Part shown: positions 50,203-59,456 of the stretch, piece by piece
How positions within the stretch are numbered: position 1 is the first letter of the stretch
How the letters are laid out: each line of letters starts with the position of its first letter
Assembly (NCBI RefSeq): GCF_027563465.1
Contig: NZ_JAPFQA010000023.1
Span: forward strand, 1-63,757
Origin: Mesorhizobium qingshengii
GTDB taxonomy: Bacteria > Pseudomonadota > Alphaproteobacteria > Rhizobiales > Rhizobiaceae
Length of the DNA stretch: 63,757 nucleotides
Reading direction: 5' to 3'
Position numbers and translations under genes: made by a program
The notes under the pieces: model-generated
Seen by the model: only the letters and a program-made list of their open reading frames with translations
What the model was told of the DNA's origin: nothing
The model's database searches: none

Positions 50203-52773
50203 ATGTATCGGTTAATTCTTTCAGCCATAATATTGGTCATAGGGGCTGCTCTGCTCGCCGGGGGAATCTGGCTCGCGTCGCTTGGCGGTTCATGGTTTTA
50301 CATAGGCCTTGGTATTGCCCTTGTGATTTCGGCGGTGCTGACTTACCGCCGCAATCCCGTCGGCCTCGCACTCTATGGCGCAAGCCTGCTGGTGACGCTT
50401 GGCTGGTCGCTGTGGGAAGTGGGTTTCGACTGGTGGGCACTTTCGGCGCGCGGCAGCCTTCTCATCGTGCTCGGCGCGCTTTTGCTCCTGCCGCCCATGG
50501 TTCGCTCACTGCACAGGCCGAGCACGGGTCTGGCGCGCTATGATGCCTACAGCGGAAGCCTTGCTGGCGCCCTCGTCATCACGGCGCTGGCGGGCATTTA
50601 TGCGATGTTGCAGTCCCCCCATGATATCGGCGGCAGCTTCGCCGATAACCGAATGTCGGCCTCGCGAGCTGTAGAAACAGTCGTCCCTGACGGGGAATGG
50701 CAAGCCTATGGCCGAACGGCTGCCGCCGACCGTTACTCGCCCCTGACGCAGATTACCGCGCAGAACGTCGGCAATCTGAAAGTCGCCTGGACCTATCATA
50801 CCGGGGACATCCGCGGCCCAAACGATCCCGGCGAAGCGACCTATGAGGTCACGCCGCTGATGATCGACAACACCGTGTACGTCTGTACACCGCACAATAT
50901 CGTGATTGCCCTCGATGCGGTTTCAGGCAAGGAGAAGTGGCGCTTCGATCCGCATCTTCAGCAGACGATGAAGCAGACCACTCAGCACCTTACATGCCGC
51001 GGCGTTTCTTATTTCGATGGCTCGGCTTCGAGCCCGAGGCCCAGCAGCGCAGCGCAGCCCGCCTTGGCTGCAGCAAACGCGGTAAGCGGGTCGCCTCAGA
51101 CGGCGTCGACGGAAGAACAGCGCCTCGCGGCGAGTGTGGCCGAAGTGACGACACAAGCGGCAGGTGTGCCGCAAAATGTGGTGACCGGCCAGGCCAAACG
51201 GGGCGCACCCAATCCCGAAGTCGACCGCAAGGACCCAACGATCACCGCCTCGATCGATCCTTCCTGCGTGAAGCGGCTTATCGCTCCGACATCCGATGGT
51301 CGGCTGATCTCGCTCAGTGCCGAGACTGGCAAGATCTGCCCTGGCTTTGGGGGCGACGACGGTACCATCAATTTGTGGGCCAACATGCCGAACATAACCC
51401 CGGGCTCGGTCTATTCAACCTCGCCGCCCGTCGTCACCGACCATCTGGTAATCGTAGGCGGGGCGGTAAATGACAACGTCTCAACGACCTCGCCATCGGG
51501 CGTTATTCGCGCATTCGACATATACACTGGAGCGCTTGTCTGGAATTTTGACTCCAAGAAGCCCGATGCGACATCGCCGATCTCTAATGGCCAGACGTAC
51601 TCGGAAAACGCGCCGAACTCATGGAGTGTGTCCAGCTATGATGCGAAGCTCGGCTTGATCTATCTCCCGATGGGCAACCAGTCGCCTGACCAGTACGGCG
51701 TCAATCGCAGTGCAGAAGTCGAAAAATTCTCCTCCTCGATCCTCGCGCTAGACGTGAACACCGGCAAGGTGGCCTGGGTCTTCCAAGGCGTGCACCACGA
51801 TTTATGGGATATGGACGTGCCTGCACAGCCAAGCCTTGTTGACCTCACCATTGGCGGTAAGGAGGTGCCAGCGCTGGTGGCTCCGACCAAGCAGGGCGAG
51901 GTCTATGTGCTGAACCGGAAGACGGGCGTGCCGGTTCTGCCGGTTACCGAGGAGCCCGCACCGAGCGGTGCTGTCAAAGGCGATACCACCGCACCAACCC
52001 AGCCCGTGTCGACCATTTCGTTCAAACCCGTACCGCTTACGGAAAAGGATATGTGGGGGGCCACCCCACTCGACCAACTCGCCTGCCGTATTGCCTTCCG
52101 CGGCCTCAACTACGCTGGGCGCTACACGCCACCCACGACAAAAGGCTCGATTATCTATCCCGGGAATTTCGGCACGTTCAATTGGGGCGCGGTGGCCGTA
52201 GACCCGGACCGACAAGTGATGTTCGCCATGCCGGTCTATCTGGCCTTCACGTCCAAGCTAGTGCCACGCCCCGACGCCTTTGCCCGGGTCATTAGCAAGG
52301 ATGGACAGGACGTGTTCAACGAGAATTTTGGCGCGCCCTATGCGGCCAAGATGGGTGCCTTCCTGTCACCCCTAGGTCTGCCCTGCCAGTCGCCGCCCTG
52401 GGGCTATGTCGCCGGCGTCGACTTGACCAACGGCCAGATTGTCTACAAGCACGTTAACGGCACGGTGCGTGACCTGTCGCCTGTTCCAGTGCCGTTCAAG
52501 ATGGGAGTGCCCGGCATTGGCGGGCCGATCATCACCAAAGGGGGTGTTGCCTTTCTAAGCGGCACTCTCGACTACTATATCCGCGGCTATGATCTAAAAA
52601 CCGGAGCCGAAATCTGGCGCGACCGGTTGCCGGCGGGAGGACAGGCGACGCCCTCCACCTACAAGGGCGCGGATGGGCGGCAGTACCTCGTCGTTGTTGC
52701 CGGCGGCCACGGATCGACGGGGACAGAGGCCGGCGATGCCATCATCGCTTACGCCCTCCCAAACGCGCTTTGA
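50203..52773 (+). CDS. gcd: Membrane-bound PQQ-dependent glucose dehydrogenase
   Basis: This 856-residue protein has five N-terminal membrane helices (about 1-140) followed by the eight-bladed quinoprotein propeller in the periplasm. Family features include GEWQAYGRTAAADRYSPLTQI, YVCTPHNIVIALDAVSGKEKWRF, RGVSYFDG, WVFQGVHHDLWDMDVPAQPSL and GQATPSTYK. It oxidises aldoses such as glucose to lactones in the periplasm and passes electrons to ubiquinone, using PQQ. Compared with E. coli Gcd (796 residues) it has an Ala/Ser-rich insertion of about 60 residues around 270-345. A general-stress promoter match lies upstream. No PQQ synthesis genes are in the window. Confidence 0.93.
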   Translation: MYRLILSAIILVIGAALLAGGIWLASLGGSWFYIGLGIALVISAVLTYRRNPVGLALYGASLLVTLGWSLWEVGFDWWALSARGSLLIVLGALLLLPPMVRSLHRPSTGLARYDAYSGSLAGALVITALAGIYAMLQSPHDIGGSFADNRMSASRAVETVVPDGEWQAYGRTAAADRYSPLTQITAQNVGNLKVAWTYHTGDIRGPNDPGEATYEVTPLMIDNTVYVCTPHNIVIALDAVSGKEKWRFDPHLQQTMKQTTQHLTCRGVSYFDGSASSPRPSSAAQPALAAANAVSGSPQTASTEEQRLAASVAEVTTQAAGVPQNVVTGQAKRGAPNPEVDRKDPTITASIDPSCVKRLIAPTSDGRLISLSAETGKICPGFGGDDGTINLWANMPNITPGSVYSTSPPVVTDHLVIVGGAVNDNVSTTSPSGVIRAFDIYTGALVWNFDSKKPDATSPISNGQTYSENAPNSWSVSSYDAKLGLIYLPMGNQSPDQYGVNRSAEVEKFSSSILALDVNTGKVAWVFQGVHHDLWDMDVPAQPSLVDLTIGGKEVPALVAPTKQGEVYVLNRKTGVPVLPVTEEPAPSGAVKGDTTAPTQPVSTISFKPVPLTEKDMWGATPLDQLACRIAFRGLNYAGRYTPPTTKGSIIYPGNFGTFNWGAVAVDPDRQVMFAMPVYLAFTSKLVPRPDAFARVISKDGQDVFNENFGAPYAAKMGAFLSPLGLPCQSPPWGYVAGVDLTNGQIVYKHVNGTVRDLSPVPVPFKMGVPGIGGPIITKGGVAFLSGTLDYYIRGYDLKTGAEIWRDRLPAGGQATPSTYKGADGRQYLVVVAGGHGSTGTEAGDAIIAYALPNAL

Positions 52774-52783
52774 CAACGAGGAT

Positions 52784-52799
52784 CAGTCCGTTCGGACTG
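52784..52799. terminator. Short hairpin after gcd
   Basis: CAGTCCG-TT-CGGACTG, a perfect 7-base stem, lies 11 bases after the gcd stop. There is no T-run, so termination is possible but unsure. Confidence 0.3.
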
Positions 52800-52816
52800 G
52801 CAACAAGGAGAGCGTG

Positions 52817-52870
52817 ATGACGACACCTGGGTATAAGCCAACCGGGTGTCAGCTTACCGCTGGGTTTTGA
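52817..52870 (+). CDS. 17-residue open frame with strong ribosome site
   Basis: ATG 52817 follows AAGGAGAGCGTG at ideal spacing and opens a 17-codon frame (MTTPGYKPTGCQLTAGF). Either a small peptide is made, or this is the 5' stump of a gene cut off when the carbonic anhydrase region was joined. Only the ribosome site supports it. Confidence 0.3.
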   Translation: MTTPGYKPTGCQLTAGF

Positions 52871-52934
52871 GATTTCGGGCTGTCTGCCTGCAAGATCGCG
52901 CCCAGGAAAGGGTACGTGCCCAAGCTAAACGAAT

Positions 52935-53552
52935 TCAGATACCCTGGTTGCTGGCTATGGTACAGTTCAGGTCAGAGAGCAAACCGTCCTTCAATCCATA
53001 TATCCAACCATGGATCGATACGCTCTTATTTGACCTCCATGCCGCATGCAGGATGGGCGTGCGTGCAAGACGTTTCACTTGGGACGCGACTGAGCACTCG
53101 CAGAGCCGGTCAAGATCCGTGTCGCTCCAAGTACCCGACTCCCGGCATTGGAATTCGGCCTCGGCAACATCTCTGATCGGCTGCAGCCAATGATCGATAA
53201 GCCCCAGACGTTGGCCGCTTATAGCGGCACGGATGCCACCGCAGCCATAATGCCCGCAAACGATGATGTGCCGCACGCCGAGTTGATTTACAGCATATTC
53301 GACGACGGAGAGCATATTCAGATCGGTGGGATGGATGAGGTTGGCGACGTTGCGATGCACAAAAACCTCGCCGGGTTCCAACCCGGCAATGACATTAGCT
53401 GGTACGCGACTATCAGAGCAGCCGATCCAGAGATATTCAGGATTTTGCAAGTTCGAAAGGCGTTGAAAATAATCAACCCTTTCGGCTTTCCGTTCGTCTG
53501 ACCAGATTTTGTTTCGGACAAAAAGGTCTTCAATCATCATTAATTCCGGCAA
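52935..53552 (-). CDS. Beta-class carbonic anhydrase
   Basis: This 205-residue protein has the beta-carbonic anhydrase zinc ligands Cys45, His101 and Cys104 (GCSDSR, residues 44-49, and VCGHYGCGG) and the catalytic Asp47-Arg49 dyad. EVFVHRNVANL and SVVEYAVNQLGVRHIIVCGH are also typical. It interconverts carbon dioxide and bicarbonate in the cytoplasm. Length is normal. The ATG at 53552 is the first of the frame; MMIEDL four codons later is an alternative. It is convergent with gcd. The last part (ASNQGI) is not conserved in the family. Confidence 0.93.
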   Translation of the reverse strand: MPELMMIEDLFVRNKIWSDERKAERVDYFQRLSNLQNPEYLWIGCSDSRVPANVIAGLEPGEVFVHRNVANLIHPTDLNMLSVVEYAVNQLGVRHIIVCGHYGCGGIRAAISGQRLGLIDHWLQPIRDVAEAEFQCRESGTWSDTDLDRLCECSVASQVKRLARTPILHAAWRSNKSVSIHGWIYGLKDGLLSDLNCTIASNQGI

Positions 53553-54109
53553 GGCTTTGCGCTTGCTTGCAGCGACGTGTGAAAGTCGGCGGCCCTAGTC
53601 TTTCCGTATCGCCTCGAAGTCTAGCGGGCCCCAGTTTCGCTATCAACTTCCAGCGCGCATCCTGGATCTGTTCGGCTTGGTGTGTTGTTTACGGGCCCGT
53701 CGATCGAGGGGCGGTTCCCGGGTTCCGTACTTGGGACATGGTTGGCTCCTCTCGATTCGCAATACGCGACTGCATGCACTGCGACTAAGGCCGAAGTTCC
53801 GCGCTTCGCGGCCAACTGCGCCTGCGGCGTTTGGGTTCCAACGAAAAGTGCGGCAGCGTTCGCCGTTTGCATCTGGAAAGGCAGTCATTCGCGGGAATAT
53901 CACACTCGATAGCGATCTGGTCCTCGACACGGCGCTTCTATCGACTAGCAAACTGCGTTGTGTTCCGCAGATAACGCTTTCCCGATCAGAGTAGCAAGAA
54001 ATGAGCGCATCCGGTTCGCTCTTCCAGACCAAAGCCTCCTTGCTGCCTTTCCGGCGCGACCGCTCTCAAACGCGCCGCTGCCATTCACGCAAGGGTGATG
54101 CCTGTCGAT
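53553..54109. other. Intergenic region, no gene seen
   Basis: About 560 bases with short open frames on both strands, none with a ribosome site or recognisable domain. No RNA gene was recognised. It separates the carbonic anhydrase from the stress-type operon to the right. Confidence 0.5.
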
Positions 54110-54134
54110 GAAACTTCGCCTGGCGAGGCGCGTT
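54110..54134 (+). promoter_or_regulatory. Near-consensus EcfG-type promoter before DUF982 gene
   Basis: GAAAC (one mismatch to GGAAC), 16 bases, CGTT at 54131-54134. It ends 34 bases before the DUF982 start and could drive the sugar-phosphate operon that follows. Confidence 0.4.
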
Positions 54135-54168
54135 GTTACAGTTCAGCCAGGTCGAGGCAGGCCGCCCC

Positions 54169-54414
54169 ATGTATGATGCGTGGTTTTCCAAGCCAATATC
54201 CGTTGCCACCGGCATAAGCGGCGACATCCGAAACCTGACCAACGCTCGGCAAGCTTTTGACCTGCTTAACGACCATTGGCGTGACGGAGGTAACGATAAG
54301 CACCGATCCGCGAAACGGGCATGCCAGCAGGCCTTGAACGGCAGTGTTTCGGCTGACGTCGCGAGAGACGCCTTCATCGACGCAGCTCGGGAAGCGCGCA
54401 TATTGGTAGAGTGA
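54169..54414 (+). CDS. DUF982 domain protein
   Basis: This 81-residue small soluble protein shows the DUF982 pattern: a substrate-like start MYDAWFSKPISVATG, then DIRNLTNARQAFDLLNDHW, AKRACQQALNGSVSADVARD and AFIDAAREARILVE. Members are frequent in rhizobia, often in many copies and often stress- or symbiosis-linked; function unknown. ATG 54169 was chosen because the domain begins there. A near-consensus general-stress promoter lies just upstream, and a transaldolase gene follows 62 bases downstream. Confidence 0.83.
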   Translation: MYDAWFSKPISVATGISGDIRNLTNARQAFDLLNDHWRDGGNDKHRSAKRACQQALNGSVSADVARDAFIDAAREARILVE

Positions 54415-54476
54415 GCTGCGCGCCGATTATGAGAGTGGCGGGGTGAATTACTTTCTCGCCCACCAGCGAGGTCGCC

Positions 54477-55574
54477 ATGAACGCAACAACCCGATTGCAT
54501 GAACTCGGCCAGAGCCTCTGGTTGGACAACATCACCCGCGATCTGCTGAGCAGCGGCGCCCTTAAACGCTATTGCACCGACTTTTCGGTGACAGGATTGA
54601 CGTCGAACCCTACGATTTTCGATAAGGCGATTAAGAACAGCACTGCTTACGACGAAGCCCTTCATCGAAAAGACAAGGAAGGACAAAACGGTGAGCAGGT
54701 GTTCTTCGAATTGGCACTCGAAGACCTGACACAGGCCGCAGCGCTGTTCAGGCCAGTCCATGAAGCGACGGGCGGCATTGATGGCTGGGTTTCCCTGGAA
54801 GTGTCGCCTTTGCTGGCTAACGATGCCGGCGCCACTGTGGAGGCTGCCAAGCGATTGCACGCGCAGGCGCAGTGTTCCAACCTGTTCATCAAGATTCCTG
54901 GTACGTCCGCGGGCGTTGAGGCGATCGAAGAATCGATCTTCGCCGGCGTGCCGGTGAATGTCACCCTGTTGTTTTCGTGCGAGCAGTACATAGCGGCGGC
55001 CGACGCGTATTGCCGAGGCATTCAGCGCCGGATCGATGCCGGGCTCGACCCGAAGATCGCCTCTGTCGCCTCGATCTTCGTCAGCCGCTTGGACAAGGCG
55101 GTCATGGATAAGGTTAGCCCTACGCTGCGGAACCGTCTCGGCATCGCCATATCCGGGCAAGTCTATAAAGCCTACCGGGAGCGGCTTGCCTCTACCGGAT
55201 GGCGGAAGCTCGCCGATGCCGGCGCACTTTCCCAGCGTCTGCTATGGGCGAGCACCGGCACCAAGGATCCGCAGCTTCCGCAATCCTATTACATCGAAGC
55301 GCTCGCCGCGCCGGACACCATCAACACCATTCCGGAGAAAACGCTCCTTGCATATTCGAAAGATGGGGCGGTGAACGGCGTCATGCGGGAGGACGGTGGC
55401 AACAGCGAAACCATGCTTGCCGACTTCGCAAAAGCCGGCGTCGACATTCAGGCGCTTGCCGCACAGCTCCAATTGGAAGGCGCCCAATCCTTCACCAAAT
55501 CATGGGCCGATCTGATGGCGGTGATTGCGTCGAAGAGCGAGCAGTTACATAGCCCCGTCTCGGTCGGCGGATGA
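54477..55574 (+). CDS. tal: Transaldolase
   Basis: This 365-residue transaldolase is of the longer (TalB-like bacterial/plant plastid-related) type. The Schiff-base lysine is Lys139 in NLFIKIPGT; TGLTSNPTIFDKAI, GWVSLEVSP, VPVNVTLLFSCEQYI and ASVASIFVSRLD are typical. It transfers a dihydroxyacetone unit between sedoheptulose 7-phosphate and glyceraldehyde 3-phosphate in the pentose phosphate pathway. The stop overlaps the next start by four bases (ATGA), so transaldolase and phosphoglucose isomerase are translationally coupled. It is the first enzyme gene of a four-gene sugar-phosphate operon. Confidence 0.94.
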   Translation: MNATTRLHELGQSLWLDNITRDLLSSGALKRYCTDFSVTGLTSNPTIFDKAIKNSTAYDEALHRKDKEGQNGEQVFFELALEDLTQAAALFRPVHEATGGIDGWVSLEVSPLLANDAGATVEAAKRLHAQAQCSNLFIKIPGTSAGVEAIEESIFAGVPVNVTLLFSCEQYIAAADAYCRGIQRRIDAGLDPKIASVASIFVSRLDKAVMDKVSPTLRNRLGIAISGQVYKAYRERLASTGWRKLADAGALSQRLLWASTGTKDPQLPQSYYIEALAAPDTINTIPEKTLLAYSKDGAVNGVMREDGGNSETMLADFAKAGVDIQALAAQLQLEGAQSFTKSWADLMAVIASKSEQLHSPVSVGG

Positions 55575-57229
55575 TGAGCGCGCTGCTTACGACCAGGACA
55601 TTGCCGCTCTCGGAACTTCCAGCATGGCAGGCGTTGCTGACACATTGTCAGGAAGTGCGTCGTTTTCATCTGAGGCAGCTCTTCGCCGACGATCCCCAGC
55701 GTGGCAAGCGTTTCGCCATCGATGCGTGCGGAATTTATCTCGACTATTCGAAAAACCGCATCACGGCCGAGACGGTCCAGCTTCTCATTCAACTTGCCGA
55801 GGCGTGCGGGTTGCGTGAGCGCCAAGAAGCGATGTTCAGCGGTCAGAAGATTAATGTGACGGAGCGGCGCGCGGTGCTTCATACGGCCCTGCGCGCGCCT
55901 ATTGGCGAGCGAATTTTAGTCGACGGTATCGACGTTGTGCCGGAAGTTCACAAGGTGCTCGGCAAGATGGCCGACTTCACGGACAAGATTCACAGAGGCG
56001 CCTGGCGCGGCCATTCAGGCCGGCCGATACGCAACATCATCAATATCGGCATCGGCGGCTCGGACCTCGGGCCGGTCATGGCCTATGAAGCGCTGCGCCA
56101 CTACAGCCAGCGCGACATGATTTTCCGCTTCATCTCGAACGTCGACGGTACCGACTTCGTAGAGGCGACGCGGGATTTGAATCCTGAAGAAACGCTGTTC
56201 ATCATCTGCTCGAAGACGTTCAGGACGTTGGAAACGCTGACCAACGCCCACACCGCACGGGAATGGGTCCTGCGAAAGTTGGGCGACGAGCAGGCGGTGG
56301 CCCGGCATTTCGTCGCCGTATCGACTAATACCGAAGGGGTCGCTGAATTCGGCATCGACACCAATGAGATGTTTGGAATGTGGGATTGGGACGGCGGCCG
56401 CTATTCGATGGATTCAGCAGTCGGCCTGTCCACCATGCTCGCCATCGGCGCGGAGAATTTCCACGCGATGCTGTCGGGTTTCCACGACATGGACCAGCAC
56501 GTCCGCACCGCGCCGTTCGATCAGAACCTGCCGGTCCTGATGGGCCTGCTCGCAGTTTGGTACATCAATTTCTTCGAAGCGCAGACGGTCGCGGTGCTGC
56601 CCTACGAGCAATATCTGAAGCGTTTTCCCGCCTACCTCCAGCAGCTGACGATGGAAAGCAATGGCAAGCACGTCACGCTTGACGGCACGAAAGTCGATTA
56701 CCAGACAGGGCCGATCTATTGGGGCGAACCTGGCACCAACGGGCAGCATTCCTTCTACCAACTCATTCACCAGGGCACCAAACTGGTTCCATGCGACTTC
56801 ATTGGGTTTTGTCGGGCATTGAACCCGCTTGGGCGGCACCACGATCTCCTGATGGCAAATCTGTTCGCGCAGACCGAGGCTCTGGCCTTCGGCAAGACGG
56901 AAGAGGAGGTCAGGGCCGAAGGGACCCCGGACTGGCTGGTTCCGCACCGCACCTGTGAAGGCAACCGCCCCACCAATACCTTGCTTGCCGAGCGCCTGAC
57001 CCCAAGGACCCTGGGCAGCCTGGTCGCGCTCTACGAGCACAGCGTCTTCACGCAAGGCGTCATCTGGAACATCGACTCTTTTGACCAATGGGGCGTTGAG
57101 CTGGGCAAGGCCCTGGCCGAGAAAACAACCCCTGAACTGGAAACCTCCCAAGCCCCAAATCTCCAACATGACAGCTCGACCAACGCTTTGATCGAGCGCT
57201 ATCGCCGGTTCCGAAAACGAAAGAGGTAA
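55571..57229 (+). CDS. pgi: Glucose-6-phosphate isomerase
   Basis: This 552-residue Pgi has NIGIGGSDLGPVMAYEAL, FISNVDGTDF, ETLFIICSKTFRTLETLTN, GGRYSMDSAVGLSTMLAIG and QLTMESNGK in the usual order. The C-terminal His/Lys region is VIWNIDSFDQWGVELGK. It interconverts glucose 6-phosphate and fructose 6-phosphate. The head (MMSALLTTRTLPLSELPAW) is not conserved, but the ATG at 55571 couples to tal. It is probably a second pgi, since rhizobial chromosomes normally have a housekeeping copy; this cannot be checked here. Confidence 0.94.
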   Translation: MMSALLTTRTLPLSELPAWQALLTHCQEVRRFHLRQLFADDPQRGKRFAIDACGIYLDYSKNRITAETVQLLIQLAEACGLRERQEAMFSGQKINVTERRAVLHTALRAPIGERILVDGIDVVPEVHKVLGKMADFTDKIHRGAWRGHSGRPIRNIINIGIGGSDLGPVMAYEALRHYSQRDMIFRFISNVDGTDFVEATRDLNPEETLFIICSKTFRTLETLTNAHTAREWVLRKLGDEQAVARHFVAVSTNTEGVAEFGIDTNEMFGMWDWDGGRYSMDSAVGLSTMLAIGAENFHAMLSGFHDMDQHVRTAPFDQNLPVLMGLLAVWYINFFEAQTVAVLPYEQYLKRFPAYLQQLTMESNGKHVTLDGTKVDYQTGPIYWGEPGTNGQHSFYQLIHQGTKLVPCDFIGFCRALNPLGRHHDLLMANLFAQTEALAFGKTEEEVRAEGTPDWLVPHRTCEGNRPTNTLLAERLTPRTLGSLVALYEHSVFTQGVIWNIDSFDQWGVELGKALAEKTTPELETSQAPNLQHDSSTNALIERYRRFRKRKR

Positions 57230-57334
57230 AGGGCGCTAAGCCCGGCCGCGCCTGCGGCCCCGACCAACATACTGCGGCGCAACCCAGCCAGCACTTGGAC
57301 GATCGGGTTGCCTACATCCGATCAAAGGATCCCC

Positions 57335-59446
57335 ATGAAACAGGTGCCACTCGACCAGCTCAGCATCAACACGCTGCGAATGCTTTCAATCGATGCGGTC
57401 CAGAAAGCAAAATCCGGTCATCCCGGAACGCCGCTGGATGCCGCGCCGATGGCCTATTGCCTGTGGCAACGCTTCCTTCGCTACGACCCTGCCGACCCCG
57501 ATTGGCCGAACCGCGACCGCTTCGTGCTGTCGGCCGGCCATGCCTGCGCCCTGCTCTACAGCCTGCTTCACCTGTGCGGCGTCAAGGCAAAGGGCGCGAG
57601 CTATCCATCGGGCGACCGGCTTGCCGTGACGCTGGACGATCTCAAGAGTTTTCGCCAGGCAGGCAGCCATTGCACGGGGCATCCAGAATATGGCTGGGCG
57701 TCGGGCGTGGAAACCACCACGGGGCCACTCGGACAAGGTGCGGCAACAAGCGTCGGAATGGCAATTGCGGAACGGTGGCTGGCGGCCACTTACAATCGAC
57801 CCGACTATGATCTGTTCTCGCACAACGTCTATGCGCTGTGCAGTGACGGCGACATGATGGAAGGGCTCAGCAACGAGGCGGCATCGCTGGCCGGACACCT
57901 CAGATTGTCGAACCTCTGCTGGATTTATGACGACAATCACATCACCATCGAGGGGCCGACTGGCCTTACATTCACCGAAGACGTGGCAACCCGCTTCCTC
58001 GCGTACGGATGGCATGTCGAGCGGGTAAGCGATGCAAACGATCTGATGTTGCTGGATAAGGCTTATCAGACGTTCATCGATAGGCATGACCGCCCCACGC
58101 TGATCATCGTTCAAAGCCATATCGGTTATGGCGCGCCGCACAAGCATGACACAAACAAAGCCCACGGCGAGCCACTGGGCGCCGAAGAAGTTCGGCTGAC
58201 TAAGGAATTCTACGGCTGGGATCCGGACGCCGATTTCAAGGTTCCGGAAGGGGTCGTGGCGCATTTCCGCACACATATGGGCAAGCGTGGGGACGCCGCT
58301 CATGCCGCCTGGCGGAAATTGTTTTCCGCTTACCGGATGCAATATCCCGACCTGGCCAAACAGATCGACCAGATGCAGCGACGTGAAGTTCCCTCCGGCT
58401 GGGACGCCGCGTTGCCCGCCTTCTCAGCCGATGCGAAAGGCCTCGCAACGCGCGACTCGTCCGGCCAGGTGTTGAACGCCATTGCGGAACATTTGCCATG
58501 GCTGCTGGGTGGCGCGGCGGACTTGTCGCCGTCAACCAAGACAAACCTCGATTTTGACTTTGCCGGCGACTTTCAGACCCCCGAGCGTGAACAGGCGGTC
58601 AGCTACCGCGGGCGGAATTTCCACTTTGGCCTGCGCGAACATGCCATGTGTGCCATCGGCAACGGCATGAGCCTGTCGAAGCTGCGGCCGTTCGTCTCCA
58701 GCTTCCTGATCTTCACCGACTACTGCCGCGCGGCGCTGAGGCTGAGTTCGATGATGGAACTCCCGCTCATCTCCATCTGGACCCATGATTCCATCAGCCT
58801 CGGCGAGGACGGGCCGACGCACCAGCCCATCGAACAACTTGCCTCGTTCCGCGCCATGCCCGGCATGGTCGTGCTACGGCCGGCAGATGCGAATGAGGTC
58901 ATGGAGGCATGGAAGGTCATCATTCATCTCAAGGACAGGCCTGTCTGCCTCGTGCTGACGCGACAGGCGGTGCCGACGCTCGATCGCTCGACCTACGCAA
59001 GCGCAAGCGGCGTGGCGCAGGGCGCCTATGTACTGGCCGACGCTCCCAGCGGCAGACCCGACGTCCTGCTGCTGGCGACCGGCAGTGAGGTCGCGCTGTG
59101 CGTGACCGCCTATGAACAGCTAAAAGTGGAGGGCATCAAGACACGCGTCGTCAGCATGCCGTCATGGGAATTGTTCGAAAGCCAACCAAAGGAGTATCGC
59201 GACACCGTCCTGCCGCCAACGATAACCGCCCGCGTGGCAGTGGAGGAAGCGTCCGGTTTCGGATGGGAGCGTTATACGGGCTTCGACGGCACCATTCTCG
59301 CGTTGCATAGTTTCGGCCTGTCCGCTCCATCGAAGGTCGTCGCACAACACTTCGGATTCGAACCGGCACACGTCGTTGCGGCTGCCAAGGCGCAAATTGC
59401 GGGCCGCCCGTCAACCAAACAGGTCGGGATTGCCCGAACCGAATGA
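57335..59446 (+). CDS. tkt: Transketolase
   Basis: This 703-residue TPP enzyme shows LSIDAVQKAKSGHPGTPLDA, LSAGHACALLYSLLHL, CSDGDMMEGLSNEAASLAGH (TPP binding), ITIEGPTGLTFTEDV and a second domain with HFGLREHAMCAIGNGM and THDSISLGEDGPTHQPIEQL. It moves two-carbon units between pentose and hexose phosphates. ATG 57335 has AAAGGA upstream and lies 105 bases after the pgi stop. Codon use is like that of neighbours. With tal it forms the non-oxidative pentose phosphate branch inside one operon. Confidence 0.94.
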   Translation: MKQVPLDQLSINTLRMLSIDAVQKAKSGHPGTPLDAAPMAYCLWQRFLRYDPADPDWPNRDRFVLSAGHACALLYSLLHLCGVKAKGASYPSGDRLAVTLDDLKSFRQAGSHCTGHPEYGWASGVETTTGPLGQGAATSVGMAIAERWLAATYNRPDYDLFSHNVYALCSDGDMMEGLSNEAASLAGHLRLSNLCWIYDDNHITIEGPTGLTFTEDVATRFLAYGWHVERVSDANDLMLLDKAYQTFIDRHDRPTLIIVQSHIGYGAPHKHDTNKAHGEPLGAEEVRLTKEFYGWDPDADFKVPEGVVAHFRTHMGKRGDAAHAAWRKLFSAYRMQYPDLAKQIDQMQRREVPSGWDAALPAFSADAKGLATRDSSGQVLNAIAEHLPWLLGGAADLSPSTKTNLDFDFAGDFQTPEREQAVSYRGRNFHFGLREHAMCAIGNGMSLSKLRPFVSSFLIFTDYCRAALRLSSMMELPLISIWTHDSISLGEDGPTHQPIEQLASFRAMPGMVVLRPADANEVMEAWKVIIHLKDRPVCLVLTRQAVPTLDRSTYASASGVAQGAYVLADAPSGRPDVLLLATGSEVALCVTAYEQLKVEGIKTRVVSMPSWELFESQPKEYRDTVLPPTITARVAVEEASGFGWERYTGFDGTILALHSFGLSAPSKVVAQHFGFEPAHVVAAAKAQIAGRPSTKQVGIARTE

Positions 59447-59456
59447 GGCGACCAGT

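Noticed and set aside
53643..54032. 129-codon minus-strand frame
   Set aside because: Arg/Ser-rich composition, no ribosome site and no domain; considered non-coding.
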